64,000 bases of DNA from Macrotis lagotis (Eukaryota; Chordata; Mammalia; Peramelemorphia; Peramelidae), in NCBI RefSeq assembly GCF_037893015.1, contig NC_133666.1, positions 654,648,957 through 654,712,956 on the forward strand, read 5' to 3'. Each line of letters starts with the position of its first letter. Position 1 is the stretch's first letter. Below the pieces are notes generated by a model, which ran no database searches, was not told the DNA's origin, and saw nothing but the letters and a program-made list of their open reading frames with translations. This document shows, piece by piece, positions 1 to 11,159 of the stretch. Both the position numbers and the translations under genes were made by a program.

Positions 1-109
1 AAGGCCATACAGTTAGGTAATTATTAAGTGTCTGAGGACGGATTTGAACTCAGGTACTCCTGAATCCAGGGCCAGGGCTCTATCTACTGTGCCACCTAGC
101 TGCCCCCCT
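1..109 (-). repeat. Young marsupial tRNA-derived SINE, cut by the window edge
   Basis: Reverse complement starts GGGGGCAGCTAGGTGGCAC and reads through the internal part; the A-rich tail lies outside the window. Confidence 0.9.
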
Positions 110-2325
110 TTTTTTAATTAGTTAATTTATTTATTTAGAATTTTACAATTCCTCCCTCCCAATTTCACCCCCCCACCCCCATAGAAGGCAGTCTGTTAGT
201 TCTTACGTTGTTTCCATGGTAGACATTGATCTAAATTGAATGTGATGAGAGAGAAATCATATCCTTAAGGAAGAAAAATAAAGTATAAGAGATAGCAAAA
301 TTACATAATAATAGTTTTTTCCCCTAAATTAAAGTTAATAGTCTTTGGTCTTTGGTCAAACTCCACAATTCTTTCTCTGGATACAGATGGTATTCTCCAT
401 CACAGATACCCCAAAATTGTCCCTGATTGTTGCACTGATGGAATGAGCAAGTCCATTGAAGCTGATCATCACCCCCCCATGTTGCTGTTAGGGTGTACAG
501 TGTTTTTCTGGTTCTGCTCATCTCACTCAACATCAGTTCATGCAGATCCTTCCATGCTTCCCTGAATTCCCATACCTCTTGGTTTCTAATAAAATAATAG
601 TGTTCCATCACACACAAAAACTACAGTTTATTAAGCCATTCCCTAAATGATGGACATTCACTCGATTTCCAATTCTTTGCCACCACAAACAGGGCTGCTA
701 TGAATATTTTTGTACAAGTGATGTTTTTACCCTTTTTCATAACCTCTTCAGTATATAGACCCAAATAGTGGTATTACTGGATCAAAAGGTATGCACATTT
801 TTTGTTGCCCTTTGGGCGTAATTCCAAATTGCTCTCCAGGAAGGCTGGATGAGTTCACAGCTCCTCCAACAATGTATTACCAGTTGTTTTTCCAATGAGA
901 TATTTCCTATTTTCTTCTGTCTTTTCATTCATTTGATGTTATTTGTTTGTTTTTTGATGTCCCATAAAGTCATTAACTTCCAATTGCTTAATTCTAACTT
1001 TTAAGAAATTATTTTCATTTAAAAAATTATTTATTTAAGGCAATGAGGTTAAGTGACTTACCCAAGGTCACATAGACAGGCAATTATTCAGTGTCTAAGG
1101 CTACATTTGAACTCAGGTATTCCTGACTCCAGGACTGGTGCTCTATCCTTTTCCCCACCTAGCTTCCCTGGAATTATTTTCTTTAGTGAGCTTTTGTACT
1201 TTCTTTTCCCATTTGACCATTTCATTTTTTTAAAGGAGTTTTTCACTTCAGTGAATTTTTGTATATCATTTTGATCAATTCTGCTTTTCAAGGCATTCTT
1301 CTCTTCATTGGATTTTTTTGTGCCTCTTTTATCATTCAACCTATTATGTTTTTTAAAGTGTTGTTCTCTTCAATGTTTTTGGGAACCTTCTAGGCTGTTT
1401 ACTTTTTCTTGCATTTTTTTGTTCCCTTCCTGTTTTTCTTCCCAGTTTTTCCCTCTACCTCTCTACCTTGATTTAAAAAATCTTTTTAAAGTTTTTTGAT
1501 GACCTGAGACAAATTCATATTTTTCTTGAGGCTTTGGATGAAGAAATTTTTACTTTGTTGTCTTCTGAGTGTGTGTTTTGTTCTTCCTTGTCACCATAAT
1601 GATTTTTATATGATCAGATTTTTTTTCTGTTTTTTTTTTGCTCATTTTCCAGACTATTTCTTGACTTTTAACTCTATGCTAAAAGGTAGCTCTCATTTCC
1701 AAGTGGAGGGGGCATTGTCTCAAGTTTCAGACTTTTGGTGTAGCTGTTTTCAGAGGTAATTCTGGGGACTTATAAGTTTTTAGTTATACCAGGGTATTAT
1801 GATCTAGGAAGAAGGGTGTTTATTATTCTCCTGCACAGTACACTAGTTTTCAACCCTACTACTGTGACCAGGGTTTCTCTTCCCCTGAGGCCTCAAACTG
1901 CTGTGCTAATGCTCTTCCTCACACTGGGACTAAGACCTAGACCTGTGACTCAAATCCAAGAACAAGCAATGCAACTGAGTCCTGTTCCTGGAGTCAACAA
2001 AGGGATCCCTGTAAATCTCCTTCTGACCCATTGTCCAATCTTCTTACTATCTGTGGGTTGAGGGATCTGAAAACCACTGCTGACACTGATTCAGTGGCCT
2101 GAGGCTTGCTGGGGCTGGTCTGCTCTGCGGCCTCTGCTGGACTCTGTTTTCTCACGTTCGCGCTGATTTTCTAAGTTGTATTGGGATGGAAAATTGTTTT
2201 ACTTCATAATTTTTGAGGGTTCTGCTATTCCAGAATTTGTTTAGAGTTAAAATTTTTGGAGGGGTTTGGGGGAGAGTTCAGGTGAGTCCCTGCCTTTACT
2301 CCATCATCTTGGCTCTTCCTTCCCG
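110..2325 (-). mobile_element. Half-L1 (HAL1)-like element, antisense, no reverse transcriptase region
   Basis: From 110 to about 910 it matches the mammalian L1-type 3' end in antisense (phrases like CTGCTATGAATATTTTTGTAC and GGTATTACTGGATCAAAAGG). From about 905 it passes straight into the ORF1 and 5' UTR region seen in the element at 56732-59692, ending at the L1-type 5' motif CATCTTGGCTC near 2303-2314. No ORF2 sequence lies between. A SINE sits inside at 1036-1169. Reading frames are broken. Whether ORF2 was never present or was deleted cannot be told from one copy. Confidence 0.7.
1036..1169 (-). repeat. tRNA-derived SINE inside the half-L1-like element
   Basis: Antisense copy from AAGGCAATGAGGTTAAGTGAC to CCACCTAGCTTCCC. 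Flanks AATTATTTTCATTTA and AATTATTTTCTTTA look like its target-site duplication. Confidence 0.85.
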
Positions 2326-2344
2326 GGAAGATATTTTATTTTTA

Positions 2345-2470
2345 TATTATTTCTTATTTGAGTCTCACAAAAATCCTGTGAGGTAGATACTACAGCTGGT
2401 ATCATTCCCACTTTACAAATGAGAAAATTAAGTCTCAGAGAGGTAAAATAATTGTTACCATTATCACATA
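2345..2470 (-). repeat. MIR SINE, antisense
   Basis: Contains the core-to-tail phrases CACAAAAATCCTGTGAGGTAG and TTTACAAATGAGAAAATTAAG typical of antisense MIR. Confidence 0.75.
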
Positions 2471-2477
2471 GCCATTA

Positions 2478-2715
2478 ACTGTCAGTTTTCAGTTGTGTTC
2501 AACTCTTTGTGACCCCTTGGATCATATCATACTAATACTGAACTTGGGGTCTTTCAGACAAAAATACTAGAATGGCTTGCCAATTTCTTTTCTGGTAGAT
2601 TAAGGCGAATAGAGGTTAAGTATTCAGGATCATACAGTTAGTAAGTACCAGTACCAGAAGTCACATTTGAACTCAGGTCTTCCTGACTCCAGGCCTTGAA
2701 CTCTATCCACTTAAT
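2478..2715 (-). repeat. Composite SINE with RTE/BovB-like 3' end, antisense
   Basis: Left part carries GTTGTGTTCAACTCTTTGTG and GACCCC, the RTE-like tail; right part is a tRNA/CORE-type head (CACATTTGAACTCAGGTCTTC). Confidence 0.75.
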
Positions 2716-2834
2716 TGTTAGAAGCAATATTTAAATCGTGGTTTCTTTCACCTCCAAGTCTAGCACACTTCCCAATACACTATATTAAGCCTTCAGAATG
2801 GGATTCCTCTAGTTTTCTAGGCCTTCTCTAGGGT

Positions 2835-3030
2835 TTCTGAGCCTCCTGATGGAGTATAATATAATGGAGAGAATGCTGAATTTGGCCGGGGAGCTAGAGT
2901 TTGAATTCTGGTTTGGCTACTTCTTAGGTATTTGATTTCTTTGGGCTTTAGTTTCCTTTTCCTTTAAAATAAGAGAGTTGGATTAGATGATCTTCAAGAT
3001 CTCTTTCAACTCTAAATCTATGACAAAATG
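2835..3030 (+). repeat. MIR-like SINE with CR1/L3-like tail
   Basis: Head around GAATGCTGAATTTGG, ending GGATTAGATGATCTTCAAG and CAACTCTAAATCTATGA, a tail resembling the 3' end of CR1/L3 LINEs. Confidence 0.7.
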
Positions 3031-3814
3031 GTCTCTTTCTTGTGCCCCTTCTCATGCCTCCCAACCCCCAAATGTCTTATCTATGAAATCCCATTCCCTC
3101 CAGAAACCAATGTTGACCATGGCTCCAGATCCTGCCGCTTCATTTTACTAGGATCCTGGAGCATTTTATAGGACCAGGGGATCCCCAAGTTCTCTGTTTT
3201 TCCCCAATCCTAGTTGGGTACAGGAAAAAAAAAACCCCAAACCCCTTGGTCTTTTTTTCAGCTTTCCCACCCTGGTCCTTTTCCCAGTCTCTGATCAAGC
3301 TTTTAGATTCAGGAAATAGTCAAATCATCAAATGGAACCAAGCCAGATTAATGTTGGAGCCTCAGAGAAAGGCTGGCCCTTACCCTCAGACTGACAGCCT
3401 GGAAGATTCAAAAGTCCCTCCTTCCATCCCTTTTCGTCTTCAGTCACATTTAAAAAAAAAAGTTGTTAAGTTCTGTTCTCTTTCTTCAGAGTTGGTCTCC
3501 CCCCAAGCTTGGGCCTGGGACAACTCAAATATATCATCAACATCCCAGCTCCATAAACAAAGCCTTTGTAACTCATTTCTTTTCCAATCCGGAGGACAGA
3601 GTCCCCCCCCTTTTTTCCCTGGTTGTCCCTTCCTTTTATGAGGCATCAACAGCTTGAGGTCAGCTGGAGGTCTGGACCATGGCTCCTTTCCTCTTCTTTG
3701 CCTAGGGACCAGACTTTTTTCAGTCTCGGGGACTGACAGACACATAGATTCCCTTTCCATAGCTTTTTCCCACACTGCATCGATCTAATTCTGTTCATCT
3801 AGCATTATTATATG
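3031..3814. other. Unassigned intergenic DNA
   Basis: No repeat, splice-supported exon or conserved protein was recognised. Open frames here (up to 131 codons) have no family resemblance. Confidence 0.5.
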
Positions 3815-4015
3815 CCTATTATGTGGTTCAATGGGAGGATGTTGGATTTGAAGTCAGAGGACCTAGGCTTGAATCCCAGATCTGTAATTTTACTATCTGT
3901 GTGATATTGAACCCCTCTGGGGCTTGGTTCGTTCATCCATAAAATGGGGTGGTCAGCCTGGGTGCTCTCTGAGATTCTTTTTTTTTTTAGCTCTAATTCT
4001 ATCATCCTGTAACTC
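3815..4015 (+). repeat. MIR-like SINE with CR1/L3-like tail
   Basis: GTTGGATTTGAAGTCAGAGG through CATAAAATGGGGTGGTC to AGCTCTAATTCTATCATCC. Confidence 0.75.
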
Positions 4016-4019
4016 AATT

Positions 4020-4200
4020 AATCAAAAAAAGTTTAATTAAGCACAGACCGCTAATTAAATACGTACTCTGGGCCTGTTCTGGCTGCTGGAAATACAAAGA
4101 CCAAAAAGTAAAATAGTCTCTACCTTCAAGGAGTTCACACTCTACTGGAGGGAGACAACATGGATACCTATAAGTAGATACAAAATAATACGAGGGAATT
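4020..4200 (-). repeat. L2 LINE 3' fragment, antisense
   Basis: Phrases such as GGAAATACAAAGACC and CAAGGAGTTCACACTCTACTG are typical of antisense L2 in marsupials. Confidence 0.6.
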
Positions 4201-4202
4201 TC

Positions 4203-4430
4203 AAAGTTGGAGCAGGAAGGTGGTACCGTGGATAGATAGTGTTGAATTTGGAGTCAGGAAAATTCATCTTCCTGAGTCTCTGATGCTTAGTAGCTTTGTG
4301 ACCCTTGACAAGTCCCTTAACCCTATTTGCTTTAGTTTTCTCATCTGTAAAATGAGCTGGTGAAGGAAATGGCAAGCCACCCGATGGGGTCACAAAAAGA
4401 CTGGGAAATTTTGGAATCACCTGAAAATAC
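4203..4430 (+). repeat. Composite SINE with RTE-like 3' end
   Basis: Head with GGATAGATAGTGTTGAATTTG, middle TCATCTGTAAAATGAGCTGG, tail GATGGGGTCACAAAAAGAC. Confidence 0.75.
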
Positions 4431-4620
4431 AAAGATCCAGAGGGGATAAGGCCTCTGACTTCATTGCTACAAAGAATCCCTGACCTCTACCAATGGAAGC
4501 TTTCTCTGCAATAGTCTTTAGAGAGTGGCCCAGAGTCAAGGAGTCAAAGTAACAAACAATTAAGCATCGATTATGTGCAAGGTAAGGTTTGGTGATTTAT
4601 CAGTTTTCATGGGTTCAATT

Positions 4621-4778
4621 TTTTTTTTTTTTTAGGTTTTTGCAAGGCAAACGGGGTTAAGTGGCTTGCCCAAGGGCACGCAGCTAGGTAATTATTTAGT
4701 GTCTGAGGCTGGACTTGAACCCAGGTACTCCTGACTCCAGGGCCAGTGCTTTATCCACTGCACCACCTAGCTGCCCCA
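4621..4778 (-). repeat. Young tRNA-derived SINE with target-site duplication
   Basis: Full-length antisense copy with poly-T start, flanked by ATGGGTTCAATTTT at 4609 and 4779. Confidence 0.92.
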
Positions 4779-4792
4779 ATGGGTTCAATTTT

Positions 4793-5795
4793 CATCTGGA
4801 TTCTGGTGCTTCCTAGATCTACTTTCTCAGCTCTCATTTCCCAACTTCTAGTCTTGCATCTGCATCTGCCTACTGGCCATTGTGAATCAGATGACCCACA
4901 GACAGCTTAAACTCAATATATCCCAAGCTGAACTCATTTTCTTTTCTTCATGCCATGATTTCTTCCAAACTTCCTCGAGGCTACCACTATTCTTCTAGCT
5001 ACCCAGTCCACACACTCTCTCATCCTTTTCCCATATCCAATCTGTTTCCTTTGGTATTTCCACCTCCCTGACCCAGGTTCTCATCATCTTAGAGGCAGCT
5101 ATGTTTCTCAGCAGATAGAGGGCTGGGTCTGGAGTCTGGAAAACCTGAGTTCAAATTCAGTTTCAGACACTTATAAGCTTTGTGAACTTGAAAATAATCG
5201 CTTAACCTCAATTTCCTTAACTGTAAAATGGAGATGATAATAGCATGTCCCTCCCAGGGTTGTTCTGAGGATCAAATAAGATAATGTTTGTGCTTTGTCA
5301 AGATTAAAACACTGTATATTGCTAGCTATAATTACCTCATGGTTGGATTACTGCAAATAGTCATTGGTTCATTCCCCTGTCCCAAGTCTCTTTCCACTCA
5401 GCTGCCAAAGTGATTTTCCTTACAGTGCAGATCTGACCATGTCACCCCCTTATTTATTGTACTCCAGTGGCTTTCTATTTCCTCCTGGATCAAAGAAAAA
5501 AATCCTCAGTGTGATGTTCAAAGCCTTTCTTAATCTGATCTCTTCCTCCCTTTCCAGTCTTCTTGTACTTTACCCTCCATGTTCCTATTTACCATGTGAT
5601 GCAATGATACTTGCCTCCCTGGCTTCCTTGAAGTCTCAGCGAAAAACTTACCTTCCTTATTAAAACCTTTCCTGCTTCTCCTTAAAGTTGGCACCTGCTC
5701 TCTGTTGATTATGTTCACTTTATCCTTAGGATCTTTTTGTGTGTTCTCAGGACTGACACATAGTAGGTGCTTAATAAATGCTCATTGATGAATTG
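4793..5795 (+). repeat. L2 LINE remnant, sense, reaching the L2 3' end
   Basis: Contains degenerate L2 ORF2 phrases (CTGACCATGTCACCCCC, ACTCCAGTGGCTTTCTATT) and ends TAGTAGGTGCTTAATAAATG, the typical L2 terminus. A MIR-type SINE interrupts it at 5095-5330. Frames are broken. Confidence 0.8.
5095..5330 (+). repeat. MIR-type SINE inside L2
   Basis: CCTGAGTTCAAATTCAG, then CTGTAAAATGGAGATGATAA and GGGTTGTTCTGAGGATCAAA, the MIR core and L2-like tail. Confidence 0.8.
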
Positions 5796-5799
5796 AAAA

Positions 5800-6232
5800 A
5801 GACCTAGAGCATGGAGATGTTAAGTGACCTGCTCAAGGGTAACAAATGGGATTTGCATCCAAGTCTTCATGGATTTAGGCTGGGTTCTTCTATTCACTTC
5901 ATTCTTCCTGACTATCCAAAATAATATAAGGCAATTTTGGTGTGTGGGGTTTTGAGGTGGGGAAGCAGGGGAAGCACTAGCAGCTAGGGAGTCTGGGAAA
6001 ACTTCATGGGTGATTTGGGGTACAAATGCAAAAACAAAATAGTTCCCATCCTCAAGGAATGTACATTTTATTTCCCTGGTTTTGAGACAGTGAGGGATTG
6101 GAGGGGGTGCAGGGGAAGGGGATGCTGGCTACCAGCTTGAGAGACCAATTGTTAGATTTTCATTTACATGAGCATTTACATCTCCAAATACTACAAGTCT
6201 TGTTGCTTGACTGAACTTTAAAAAGTGAATGG
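5800..6232. other. Degraded repeat pieces and unassigned DNA
   Basis: An antisense MIR fragment is likely at 5800-5900 and an antisense L2 piece near 6020-6075; the rest is unassigned. Confidence 0.5.
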
Positions 6233-6380
6233 GAAGGGGACAACTAGGTGAACAGTGGATAGAGCACCAGCCCTGGAATTAGGAAGACCTGAGTTCAAAT
6301 CCAGCCTCAGACACTTAATACTTAGTTGTGTGACCTTGGGCAAGTCATTTAACCCCATTGCCTTGGAAAAATAAAAAAAG
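6233..6380 (+). repeat. tRNA-derived SINE with target-site duplication
   Basis: Sense copy from ACAACTAGGTGAACAGTGG to TTGCCTTGGAAAAATAAAAA, flanked by AAAAGTGAATGGG on both sides. Confidence 0.9.
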
Positions 6381-6889
6381 TGAATGGGGAAAATATTAAA
6401 TATATAGACTAAACTTAAGTGTACCCCACTTTTTGAAGAGCTGGTTGTTAAGAGTTGTTAAGGTTGTTAAAACTCTCCTCTCTCACTCTTGCCCCTCCTA
6501 CTCACCCCCCCATCTCTTCTACCCCTATTTGGATATACTTTCTCTAAACTTCTCCTGACTGATTCTCTCAGCAACATTTCTATATTGTTCCTAGGTATCA
6601 GAGCAGCCTGATTTTTTTCCACCCTCTCTTTCACTAATTGGGACACCTGGGTCCTTTCTTTCATCTTTGTTCTAGAGTTGCTGCTCATTCTTCCCTGCTT
6701 GGTGGGTCTCTTTTTCTCTTAATACTGAACTATACCCTTTGACCTGTTCAAAGAGTTAAAGAATCAGAATCTTAGAGACAAAAGGAACTAGGTGCAATGG
6801 AACTTTCTTTCAAAATTTCCAACAAATGGTCCTTTAGCTTCATCCTGAGGATCTTTAGTGATCTGGAACATAACCCAACTCAACTTAAC
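6381..6889. other. Unassigned intergenic DNA
   Basis: Pyrimidine-rich first half, then degraded sequence; nothing recognised. Confidence 0.5.
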
Positions 6890-7140
6890 AATATTTATTA
6901 ATCACTGACTGTATACATGATCCTATGCTAAGTTCTGAGGCTACAAAGAGGAAAAAGAAATGATTCCTGCTCTCAAGGAGCTAACTTTCTACTATGGGCT
7001 ACATCAAAAAAACACAAAAAATAAACAGAAGGCAATTTGAAGAAGAGGAGATTGCTGACAACTGTGGAAAAAGGAGAATGCTTCTTGTAAATGGTTAAGC
7101 TTTAAATGACTCAACAAACCAATCAATCAGTATGTATTGC
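6890..7140 (-). repeat. L2 LINE fragment, antisense
   Basis: Begins AACAATATTTATTAATCACTG and carries CTGCTCTCAAGGAGCTAAC, the reverse of the L2 3' region. Confidence 0.65.
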
Positions 7141-7159
7141 ACACTTCCTATAAACTAGA

Positions 7160-7425
7160 TGTGGGTAGATAGGTGGCATAGTCAATAAACTACTAGACCC
7201 AGAATCAGGAAGACTCATCTTCTTCAGTTTAAATTTGGCTTCAGACACTTAACTAACTTGGCAAGTACTTACAGGCAAGACACTCAAGCCTGCTTGCCTC
7301 AGTTTCCCCATCTGTAAAAGGAGCTAGAGAAGGTAATGGCAAACAACTCCAGCGTCTTTGCCCGTAATACCCCAAATGGAGTCATGAAAAGTCAGATGTA
7401 ACGATAACAACAAATATATTAGATA
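7160..7425 (+). repeat. Composite SINE with RTE-like 3' end
   Basis: Head TAGGTGGCATAGTC, middle CCCCATCTGTAAAAGGAGC, tail CCCCAAATGGAGTCATGAAAAG. Confidence 0.8.
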
Positions 7426-7429
7426 AAAA

Positions 7430-8060
7430 AATAAGGGTTCTGAGAGGCTAGCAGGCAGGTATTGTATTTCAAACATGGGAAGAGTTAACAATCATCGAGT
7501 ATTTTTAAAGTGTTGAGTATTTATTAGGCTAATGCTTGATATAGCCTAATTTGGATGGAACACAAGGTGTGCAAGGGAGCTTAATTTGAAATAAGACTGG
7601 AGAGGCTGGTTGAAGCCAGATTGTAGAGGGCATTGAATGCCAGGATAGAAGTTTATATCTAATATTAAAGACCACTGAAGCTTTTTCAAAGATGGAGTCA
7701 TGTAGAATATCCATGTTCAAACGACAGAAGAAAGTGGATAAGTGATCTAGCAAAGAAGACTGAGAGAAAAATGAAGAGAGGTAGAAACAGAAGTAAATGA
7801 GAGAGAGTACTGCCATGGAAATTAAGGGAGGAGGAGATGGCCATCATTATGAACAGATGCAGGGAGGAGCTGAGAAAGGACCATTGGATATAGCAAAAAT
7901 AGTTTAGATAGTTTAGAGGGATTTGGAAACGAGACTGCAAAATGAGAGTGAATGAGATAGTAAGCAGTAGGTGAGGCATTGTAAGCAGCAACTGTAAACA
8001 TATTCTCTAAAAGCTCGGCAATAAAAGGGAAAAGGAGAGCCCAAAGGGATGGTTGAGTCA
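7430..8060 (-). repeat. L2 LINE fragment, antisense
   Basis: Antisense L2 phrases such as GAGGGCATTGAATGCCAGG and CACTGAAGCTTTTTC; purine-rich on this strand, no usable frame. Confidence 0.65.
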
Positions 8061-8071
8061 AATTAAGGTTG

Positions 8072-8262
8072 TTGCTGTTTTAATATAAATTTATTTATAA
8101 TTTTTCCACCTACATGCAAAGATAGTTTTCAACATTATTTTTTTTGTTAAGATTTTGAGTTCCATATTTTTCTTCCTCTCTTTTTACCCCTCCTTCCCTT
8201 GACAGTGAGTAATTTGATATGAATTATACATGTATAATATTAGATTTTTTGTAAAGGTTTTT
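8072..8262 (-). mobile_element. L1 3'-end fragment, antisense
   Basis: Shares AAGATAGTTTTCAACATT, TTTTGAGTTCCATATTTTTC and GACAGTGAGTAAT with the copies at 50585 and 62925. Confidence 0.75.
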
Positions 8263-8304
8263 CTGTATGAAGAAGTCAATCAGAGAAGAATAAAAGAATT
8301 GAGA

Positions 8305-8470
8305 AAGATATCACTGCCTCTGGAGTCAGAGGCCCTAGGTTCAAATCCTATCTGTTACCTTGGGCAAGTCACTCAACCTCCCTTTCCTCAGTTTTCTTTG
8401 TATGTAAAATGAGAGGGTTAGACTAAATGGTCTCTAAGGTTCTTTCTGGTTTAACTTTGATTTCTGTGTA
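8305..8470 (+). repeat. MIR-like SINE with CR1/L3-like tail
   Basis: TCTGGAGTCAGAGGCC, CTTGGGCAAGTCACTCAACC, then AGACTAAATGGTCTCTAAGG. Confidence 0.8.
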
Positions 8471-8539
8471 GCAATGAGGGTTGAATTGAGTTCACATGAC
8501 TAGAACTTTTAGTGGACTGAGTCATCACAGCTCAACAGC

Positions 8540-8745
8540 ATAGGATGGAGGCATGAGAGGTGTTTTGCTGACATGTAGTCAGGCAGACTCCTGAGTTCAA
8601 ATCTTGCCTTAGACACTTAATAGCTATGCCACCCTGAGCAAGTAACTCAGCTTCCCTGTGCCTCAGTTTCTTTTTTATCTTTAATTCAAGGAGTTTGGAC
8701 ACCAAAGATTTTTTTCAGCTTTAAATCTATAGTCTTGTAGATAAA
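8540..8745 (+). repeat. MIR-like SINE
   Basis: CTGAGTTCAAATCTTGCC, ATAGCTATGCCACCCTGAGC and GTGCCTCAGTTTC. Confidence 0.75.
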
Positions 8746-8884
8746 GAACATTGGAGGACCACAGGGGTCACCCAGGGTTTTGAGCAAAGTGTGAGTGGTG
8801 CTGGGACAAGGAGGATTCAGGAGTAGAAAAATAAGATATATATTTTATATGGGATATTTATATAAAATATATGTTTTATATGAG

Positions 8885-9070
8885 AGCATTCTTCACAAAT
8901 ATTGCCTCATTTGATCCTTGCACTAACCCTTGCACTAACTAGATGCTATGATTACCCCTACTGAGACAACTGAGGCAAATAGATGTTAAGTGACATGAAG
9001 TTTATTTTTGGAGGAGAGATTTGAAATGAGGTATTTCTGATCCCAGGTCCAGCACTGTCTACTGAGCCCC
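8885..9070 (-). repeat. MIR SINE, antisense
   Basis: ATTGCCTCATTTGATCC, CTGAGGCAAATAGATG and GGTCCAGCACTGTCTACTG. An AT-rich TATA-type stretch precedes it at 8835-8882. Confidence 0.75.
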
Positions 9071-9430
9071 AATGTATAGCTGAACTAGTCAACTCTAGGG
9101 TCAAGTCTGTGAAATGAGAGACAAGTGAAACCATAATAGGGGTGCAGTGACCACAGAGAAACTGAGTCCTTTGGAAGTCTCCATTATGTCACAGAATAGT
9201 TGTAATGGGGTAAGTAAGAGGGAGAGATAGACTAATGGGAGGATGTGGCCAGAGAAGGAAATTTCAGAGTTTAGGATCAGGAAGGTGGCACAGTTATGTG
9301 TCCTAGCAATGATAATCCCAGTGGGTGACTGACATGGAATGAAGATATGGGTCATAGAAAAATGATGTGGGAGGATGAGATCTTCAAGGGATCACCAATG
9401 TGCATATTAATGTCACTTAATATAAGGATC
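9071..9430. other. Unassigned, repeat-like DNA
   Basis: Purine-rich and similar in texture to 9919-10330; probably an old LINE, but the family was not recognised. Confidence 0.4.
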
Positions 9431-9588
9431 AGGGGGGTGGCTAGGTGGCACAGTGGATAGAGCACTGACCCTGAAGTGAGGAGTACCTGAGTTCAAATCC
9501 GATCTCAGACACTTAATAATTACCTAGCTGTGTGGCCTTGGGCAAGCCACTTAACCCCATTTGCCTTGCAAAAACCTAAAAAAAAAAA
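9431..9588 (+). repeat. Young tRNA-derived SINE
   Basis: Full-length sense copy, GGTGGCTAGGTGGCACAG to CTTGCAAAAACCTAAAAAA, flanked by AATAAGGATC and AATAAGGCTC. Confidence 0.92.
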
Positions 9589-9689
9589 TAAGGCTCAAAG
9601 GCTTGTAGGCTACATATTGATGTCCTTGAGAAAGGAGGTCAAGTAATCTCAGGTCTAGTGGGAAAGAATAATTACTGACAGGTACAGAT

Positions 9690-9918
9690 TTTATACTAAT
9701 ATTTATGCTGACGTTTATAGCTATAAGATTTGTCATTTGATTCTTACAGCAATGCAGTAAGAGAGGTGTTATTAACTAAACTTACTTTACACAGGAGGAA
9801 ACTGAGACTGAGAGGTTAAGTGATTTGCCCGGAGTTACACAGCTAGAAAGTGTAGGATTCAAACTCAGGTCTTGATTCTAAATCTAGTATTCTACTCACT
9901 GTACCACAAAGATGCCCA
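9690..9918 (-). repeat. MIR SINE, antisense
   Basis: CTTTACACAGGAGGAAACTG, GTTACACAGCTAGAAAGTG and CTACTCACTGTACCAC. Confidence 0.85.
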
Positions 9919-10559
9919 GGGTTGGGCTGACTGGTATAAACGTTAAATGAGATACACTTGGATGTGGCTTCCTAAGGGTGATACAAATTTCTATCAATGG
10001 GGGATTACTGAGTGATGGTGGCAGAAGGAGGATCAAGGAGAGTGATCAAGGAGGAGAGAACATATCTTTTCCTATTCTTGGCATAATTTATGGAGAGGCA
10101 GGACAGAAGGATCACACAGCTTAGGGATAAGGGTAGTTAGGACCTGAGTGTCTTCAGGAGAAAGTTTCTATGGGTTTCAACGAGTGATAAAACATGGGGA
10201 AGATGTAAGAGGAAGAGGTCTAGAATAAAGGGTAGTTGACTATTGACGGAGGACAATGAAGGTTATGGACTAAACAAGGGAATGGCAGGGCTGGATGGGG
10301 ATGAGAGAACAGAGGATGGTAGCAGCAAATAAGGATTTTTCACTTCAGCAGATAGTATAACTCTACTCACTTGCCTTAGGGTGTCAGTCTCTATGGAAAT
10401 CCATGAACCAGCATAGGGAAGTGTGGGAGGATAAAAGGAAAGGAGTGTTGTTTCTCTATACTACAGACCACCAAACCAGCCGGCAGAAATGAATGCCTTC
10501 CTAAAATAGGCACAGAAGCAAAATGGAACAGTTGCTCATGGTGAGGTGGAAAGAACATT
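9919..10559. other. Unassigned intergenic DNA
   Basis: Purine-rich; no recognisable gene. A minus-strand open frame of 106 codons overlaps its end and has no family resemblance. Confidence 0.4.
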
Positions 10560-10805
10560 GAATTTGGAACAATTTGTGAAAGTTGCAATGAGATCAATTT
10601 AGACTCAGTGATGGGAAAAATTTCCCAAGGATTCCAAATGTGGAATGAGCTGCTCTTAGAGTTGGTGGATTCTTTCTCCTTGGAGCTCTTTAAACTGAGG
10701 CAGACAACCATGAGTTAGATGAGAAGGGAGATTCCTCAGGGCAGGGCTTGGACAAGATGGTGACTGAAATCCTTTTTAACTCCCAAGTTCAGTGATTTTG
10801 TGATT
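10560..10805 (+). repeat. CR1/L3 LINE 3' remnant
   Basis: TGGAATGAGCTGCTC, CTTGGAGCTCTTTAAAC, GGACAAGATGGTGACTG and a tail CCCAAGTTCAGTGATTTTG, the order found at CR1-type 3' ends. Confidence 0.6.
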
Positions 10806-10920
10806 CAGGGGGCTTGGGTTTGAATTCTTCACCTGTTATTTACTATCTGTATACTTTTGGACAAGTCACAGTACCTTCACCTATCTAAGGGAGGGATTTA
10901 GCTTCACCTTAATGTAGTCA
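10806..10920 (+). repeat. MIR-like SINE fragment
   Basis: GGGCTTGGGTTTGAATTC and TTTTGGACAAGTCAC. Confidence 0.6.
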
Positions 10921-10981
10921 CAGATGGTCCAGATAGTTGTGGTCTTGGGGATAACTCATTTACGCATTAAAACTTAATCCT

Positions 10982-11152
10982 GGGCGGCTAGGTGGTGCAG
11001 TGGATAAAGCACCAGCCCTGGAGTCAGGAGTACCTGGGTTCAAGTGCAGCCTCAGACACTTAATATTTACCTAGCTGTGTGGCCTTGGGCAAGCCACTTA
11101 ACCTTGTTTGCCTTGCAAAAAAAAAGCCCACCTAAAAAACAAACAAAAAAAC
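10982..11152 (+). repeat. Young tRNA-derived SINE
   Basis: GGGCGGCTAGGTGGTGCAG to an A-rich tail; flanked by CTTAATCCT on both sides. Confidence 0.92.
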
Positions 11153-11159
11153 CCCCTTA

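Noticed and set aside
9431..9588. tRNA gene
   Set aside because: A- and B-box-like sequences belong to the tRNA-derived head of the SINE; no cloverleaf with a proper acceptor stem.
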